Assembly (NCBI GenBank): GCA_964393615.1
Contig: CAYMUR010000097.1
Location: 1-18,909, forward strand
DNA from: CAYMUR01 sp964393615
GTDB lineage: Bacteria; Planctomycetota; Planctomycetia; Pirellulales; Pirellulaceae
Length of the DNA: 18,909 bases
Reading direction: 5' to 3'
Under the pieces are notes generated by a model. It did not search any database, had not been told where the DNA came from, and was given only the letters and a program-made list of their open reading frames with translations. Both the position numbers and the translations under genes were made by a program. Below, in pieces: positions 16,212 through 18,909 of the stretch; positions within the stretch are counted from its first letter, which is position 1, and every line of letters starts with the position of its first letter.

Positions 16212-16802
16212 TCAACTCGTTGCATCTTGTTGACGCATTTTATCCCGGGCTCTAGAGAGGGTGGGGCCAATACTGTTTTCGGGAATACCGGTATCTTTAC
16301 TAATTTCCCGGTAGCTTTTACCTTCCAAGTGGTACATCCGGACTACCTGGGCCTCCGGGCCATGTAGAATGCCCAGTAAGCTCTCGACTTCATCGTGGTT
16401 TGCCACCTGTTGTTCGGGGCCCGTGCTGACCTTGGCGCCGTCCAGCGCAGATTTCTCCAGCGCAGATTTCTCTGCCAGATCATTTAAAGAAGTGACCGTT
16501 TTTCTCTTTAACAATCCGTGAACGGCAACTCGCCGAGCAACGACCGTCAGGTAGGTCGCCAAACTGGATTGGCCACGGAACCGTTTCAGCAATGCCAGGT
16601 CGTCCTTGACGATGGCTAGGAACACTTCGGCTGCCAAGTCGTCCCGATCTTCGGTTCTCAATCGTAACGATCTAGATTGCGCCGTATGAGTCACCACATG
16701 CAGTACCAAGCCCAGAAAACGATCGACAAAGTCTTCCCATGAACGCGGAGACCGTGACAAGCACCGATCGAGCAGTTTGCGGTCAAATTCGGACAGTGAC
16801 AC
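16212..16802 (-). CDS. ECF-like RNA polymerase sigma factor
   Basis: A 196-residue sigma-70 family protein with only regions 2 and 4. Region 2 spans ~20-100: WEDFVDRFLGLVLHVV, then TEDRDDLAAEVFLAIVKDD (core-binding and -10 region) and FRGQSSLATYLTVVARRVAV. A Ser/Ala-rich linker (~103-135) follows, then region 4 at ~138-190, with VVRMYHLEGKSYREISKDTGIPENSIGPTLSRARDKMRQ, a clear helix-turn-helix. It should direct RNA polymerase to a small regulon. No anti-sigma gene adjoins it; the downstream neighbour is the convergent aldolase. The start is GTG at 16802 with a weak AAAGG eight bases upstream, part of which comes from the last unit of the tandem repeat array. A short duplication in the linker is listed separately. 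Class within the ECF families is not resolved. Confidence 0.92.
   Translation of the reverse strand: MSLSEFDRKLLDRCLSRSPRSWEDFVDRFLGLVLHVVTHTAQSRSLRLRTEDRDDLAAEVFLAIVKDDLALLKRFRGQSSLATYLTVVARRVAVHGLLKRKTVTSLNDLAEKSALEKSALDGAKVSTGPEQQVANHDEVESLLGILHGPEAQVVRMYHLEGKSYREISKDTGIPENSIGPTLSRARDKMRQQDATS
16441..16470 (-). repeat. 15-bp exact tandem duplication inside the sigma gene linker
   Basis: TCCAGCGCAGATTTC occurs twice in a row (16441-16455, 16456-16470). It keeps frame and gives EKSAL twice in the linker between regions 2 and 4, where extra length is likely to be tolerated. It looks like a recent slip or duplication. Confidence 0.9.
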
Positions 16803-16811
16803 TGTGCTTGC

Positions 16812-16944
16812 CTTTGTTTGCCCCGATAGGGAACTTTGTTTGCCCTGATAGGGATCTTTGTTTGCCCTGAATAGGGAACTTTGTTTGCCCTGATAGGGAA
16901 CTTTGTTTGCCCCGATAGGGATCTTTGTTTGCCCCGATAGGGAT
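16812..16944 (-). repeat. Six 22/23-bp tandem repeats upstream of the sigma factor gene
   Basis: Units on the plus strand start at 16812, 16834, 16856, 16879, 16901 and 16923; five are 22 bases and the third is 23. On the minus strand each unit reads CCCTATC, then A or G, then GGG, then CAAACAAAG, then two bases. CCCT pairs with AGGG, or with GGGG using one U-G wobble, around a three-base loop; the extra base of the third unit is in that loop (AUUC). The array stops nine bases before the GTG start of the sigma gene. It is not CRISPR (no spacers) and not coding (22 bases breaks frame). Confidence 0.95.
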
Positions 16945-16993
16945 GGAGTGCCATCGATTTGGCAACGAACGCCGCCCGGTGAAACAGGGATTA

Positions 16994-17022
16994 ATTCTAG
17001 TTCGGTCCTGGAATCGAGGCAA
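16994..17022 (-). promoter_or_regulatory. Candidate promoter for the sigma factor gene
   Basis: On the minus strand TTGCCT (17022-17017, four of six matches to the -35 consensus) is 17 bases from TAGAAT (16999-16994, five of six to the -10). If used, transcription would start near 16987 and the whole tandem repeat array would lie in a leader of about 185 bases. Confidence 0.45.
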
Positions 17023-17083
17023 GGCTGACCAGTTCTCGACCGATACAGATATTGTTTGGGTACTTTCGTTTGGGGTCAGTGCC

Positions 17084-17112
17084 TTGACATTGCGGCCAGC
17101 TAGCACTAGTAT
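17084..17112 (+). promoter_or_regulatory. Candidate promoter for the ferredoxin gene
   Basis: A perfect TTGACA at 17084-17089 is followed after 17 bases by TAGTAT at 17107-17112 (four of six). It points at the ferredoxin gene and would give a leader of roughly 195 bases. It lies about 60 bases from the opposing candidate promoter of the sigma gene. No other structure is evident in 17113-17299. Confidence 0.45.
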
Positions 17113-17315
17113 TTCCGGAGACAACTTGCTGCTGCCATTGAAGCCTGCAGGCGTCTTAATTTTTCCAGGTGGTATGACCTGACTTGAGCAGACGACAAAA
17201 TGGCAGAACTGATTTGACGAAGGTTGTCTTGGTGGTTGGTTTTGCTTTGATTGTAAAGGATCGCGGAAAGCCTGATATTTTATTCGGCATCGTGTAGATA
17301 GGAGAAGAAGATCAA

Positions 17316-17594
17316 ATGACACACGTAGTCGCCCAGCCCTGTTTTGCTTGCAAATATACTGATTGTGTAGTAGTTTGTCCGGTCGAGTGTTTCTACGAGG
17401 GTGAAAAGATGCTCTATATTCACCCGGATGAGTGCATCGATTGTGAAGCTTGTGTTCCCGAGTGTCCGGTGGAGGCTATCTTCCATGAAGATAACTTGCC
17501 CGAGGAGTGGAAACCTTTCCTGGAGCTGAATGCTGAGATGTCACCGCAGTGCGAAGTGATTACTGAGCAGAAAGAGCCACTCGTTGATGAATAA
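17316..17594 (+). CDS. fdxA: Seven-iron ferredoxin ([3Fe-4S][4Fe-4S])
   Basis: A 92-residue soluble electron carrier of the FdxA / Azotobacter ferredoxin I type. Cysteines sit at 9, 12, 17, 21, 25, 40, 43, 46 and 50, in the segments CFACKYTDCVVVCPVECFYEG and CIDCEACVPECPVEAIF (each split here by normal family spacing). By analogy with Azotobacter ferredoxin I, C9, C17 and C50 hold the [3Fe-4S] cluster and C21, C40, C43 and C46 the [4Fe-4S] cluster, leaving C12 and C25 free. The C-terminal extension EWKPFLELNAEMS matches that family too, though the protein stops soon after, shorter than the Azotobacter form. AGGAGAAGAAG lies just before the ATG. Its redox partner is not among the neighbours. 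Confidence 0.95.
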   Translation: MTHVVAQPCFACKYTDCVVVCPVECFYEGEKMLYIHPDECIDCEACVPECPVEAIFHEDNLPEEWKPFLELNAEMSPQCEVITEQKEPLVDE

Positions 17595-17910
17595 GTAGAA
17601 CCAGCGAAGAGGACGTTCGACCCTGGCAGGTTTCACCGAGGTTGTTCTTTTGATTTTGAGCACCCGGTGTTCGTGTTCCCGTAGGGGCCGGTGGGTTCCG
17701 GCAAGACTTATTCAGTAAGTGGCTTGCATCAGGCTGAGTTTTCTGGGAAATCGTGTTTATCGCAGTTTCAGACTGCGTTGATGCCGCTAGCCTTTATCAG
17801 GTGGCGGTTCGGCCATTCTGTTCCGGGTGCAAACAACAAGCATACAACAAGGTGCTCTAGGTGGAACGAACGAGCCCTGTTTTAGGGAATGAGTTCGAGC
17901 AAGGCTCTGG
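17595..17910. other. Intergenic region between convergent genes
   Basis: No gene is supported in these 316 bases. A 64-codon frame beginning GTG at 17691 contains VGSGKTY by chance but has a stop immediately upstream in frame and nothing else of a P-loop NTPase. No strong terminator hairpin with a T-run is visible for either flanking gene. Confidence 0.5.
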
Positions 17911-18909
17911 TCACCCTTCTGATTCGGGAGACTTTCGCAGGTGGAGGGTGATCTCTCCCCCGTTGTCGTCCAGTCGGTTCCAATGGTCCTGGCAACGGAC
18001 GTAAAGGTTCCCATTGCTGGCAGGCGTGAACTCACCTTGCTGACCCAACACGAAGGGAGTTCCTAATTGGGTGCGAATCATCAATGCTCCCAACAGCCGT
18101 CCACGACCATCCGGTAAACCGTCGGCAGTGACGGATTCTTCGGCTGCCACTTTCCATTCGCCGCGCGAGACAAAATCATAGGATTCCCCCGCGCTGAGTT
18201 TGACGCCAGTGGCCTGCCACCCCCGGCCTGCTTTGACCTTGAAGCTTCTCCGTTGACCCCGCGGGATGGCCTTGAACGGGCGTTTCCAGTCCCAGTCACA
18301 AAGGTCAACGCGGTAGCCGTTGTCAACATGCCTGACAAAAAAATCGTACTCAAAGGAGACTTGGTCTGCGACTTGCCCATAGGTATTTTCGAACGAGACG
18401 CCCGGCCGGCCCAACATCAGGCCAATTCCCAGGTTCCGAAAGTCGTCTGCGTAGTTCGGGTTGTTGGCAAGCATGTAGCAAAGCGCCCAACGCCAGGTGT
18501 AAGCCTGCCAGGAGTCACCGGTGATCTGATTAGTTTGAACGATTTGCAGTAGTGGTTTAGGACTCGTGTTTTGTAGATAGGTGATCACCGCTGGTGGAAT
18601 GTTGACACCCTGCTGGTTTTCTTTCCAATAGTTTCCCATTTCCGCCATGCCTTCTGCATACCAGGTGGGGCCGGTACTGCCAAAAGCTTGAGCGCAAAAA
18701 GCGTGGACCGCTTCATGTTGTACGATGCTGTGTTTGTCGCACGCGTAAACGACTGATTGGCTGCGGTTGCCGAGACGGCGGCTAATCGTAATTCCTGATG
18801 GTTCGCTGATTTTTTTTAATGCAGCCGCCGGAAAAATCCTTCGTTGCCAACGGTTCAGGTCGTGAACCACGTAGCATTCGATTGGATTCCCTGGGCGGCG
18901 GCCGAAATA
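17911..18909 (-). CDS. HExxH metallopeptidase-like protein with beta-rich C-terminal domain (5' end outside window)
   Basis: The frame is open from the right edge to the TGA at 17913-17911, giving 332 codons; a GTG at 18870 is not the start because upstream codons (reading FGRRPGNPIECYVV) continue the fold. The protein resembles planctomycete DUF1570/peptidase MA-like proteins. HEAVH is encoded at 18717-18703 and is followed 17 residues after its second His by the Glu of WYAEGMAEM, the HExxH...E layout of gluzincin metallopeptidases; zinc binding and peptidase activity are inferred. The last ~110 residues form a separate beta-sandwich: SFKVKAGRGWQATGVKLSAGESYDF, FVLGQQGEFTPASNGNLYVRCQD and DDNGGEITLHL (quoted in parts), similar in pattern to PA-IL/LecA-like sugar-binding domains. 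A signal peptide would lie outside the window. Confidence 0.85.
   Translation of the reverse strand, partial: YFGRRPGNPIECYVVHDLNRWQRRIFPAAALKKISEPSGITISRRLGNRSQSVVYACDKHSIVQHEAVHAFCAQAFGSTGPTWYAEGMAEMGNYWKENQQGVNIPPAVITYLQNTSPKPLLQIVQTNQITGDSWQAYTWRWALCYMLANNPNYADDFRNLGIGLMLGRPGVSFENTYGQVADQVSFEYDFFVRHVDNGYRVDLCDWDWKRPFKAIPRGQRRSFKVKAGRGWQATGVKLSAGESYDFVSRGEWKVAAEESVTADGLPDGRGRLLGALMIRTQLGTPFVLGQQGEFTPASNGNLYVRCQDHWNRLDDNGGEITLHLRKSPESEG

Noticed and set aside
16812..16944. CRISPR array or plasmid-type iterons
   Set aside because: Units follow each other directly with no variable spacers, no cas genes are present, and no replication gene adjoins; position against the sigma start suits a leader better.
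16691..16954. A repeat peptide encoded by the 22-bp units
   Set aside because: A 22-base unit shifts frame at each copy, so any peptide is incidental, and the frame overlaps the sigma gene start.
17691..17885. A possible P-loop protein (VGSGKTY) in the gap after the ferredoxin gene
   Set aside because: An in-frame stop lies just upstream, there is no Walker B or other NTPase motif, and no ribosome binding site; the match is chance.

Overview
The window looks like a piece of a planctomycete chromosome, probably from the order Pirellulales or Planctomycetales, with roughly balanced base composition. The strongest pointers are a DUF1559 protein with a prepilin-type N-terminus followed by a small lipoprotein gene, a very large ResB-CcsA fusion with an upstream gene ending in a typical planctomycete C-terminus, a DUF1570-like HExxH protein, and an ECF-type sigma factor. 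I see no phage, insertion sequence, CRISPR, tRNA or rRNA. Genes are mostly single or in pairs, on both strands.

Region by region: (1) 1-4430, plus strand: the tail of an unrecognised gene, then a 1273-residue System II cytochrome c biogenesis protein (ResB and CcsA in one chain), then a CrcB/Fluc fluoride channel joined to it by an ATGA overlap. (2) 4705-5760: an exported DUF3500 protein. (3) 8459-5950, minus strand: chorismate synthase (aroC) followed by a membrane-anchored, possibly AsmA-like protein. (4) 8545-9522: a bile-acid:sodium-symporter-family transporter, divergent from aroC. (5) 9798-10388, minus: a DUF456 membrane protein, divergent from (6) 10625-11605, an unusual one-chain fusion of a small alpha/beta-hydrolase and a GNAT acetyltransferase. 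(7) 13327-11760, minus: DUF1559 protein plus lipoprotein, behind a promoter whose 17-bp spacer is one perfect palindrome. (8) 14786-13665, minus: an exported aldose 1-epimerase. (9) 15374-16162: an HpcH/HpaI-family class II aldolase, convergent with (10) an ECF-like sigma factor (16802-16212, minus) that is preceded by six 22/23-bp tandem repeats. (11) 17316-17594: a seven-iron ferredoxin behind a good sigma-70-type promoter. (12) 17911 to the right edge, minus: the C-terminal part of an HExxH metallopeptidase-like protein with a beta-rich C-terminal domain.

Most genes are housekeeping or familiar planctomycete families and do not form one pathway. The parts most worth following up are the leader of the sigma-factor gene (six repeats that each keep a possible RNA hairpin, with the only length change falling in the loop), the palindromic promoter of the DUF1559 gene, the hydrolase-GNAT fusion, and a three-part inverted-repeat structure between the DUF456 gene and that fusion gene. 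All functional statements rest on reading motifs by eye; no database search was possible.
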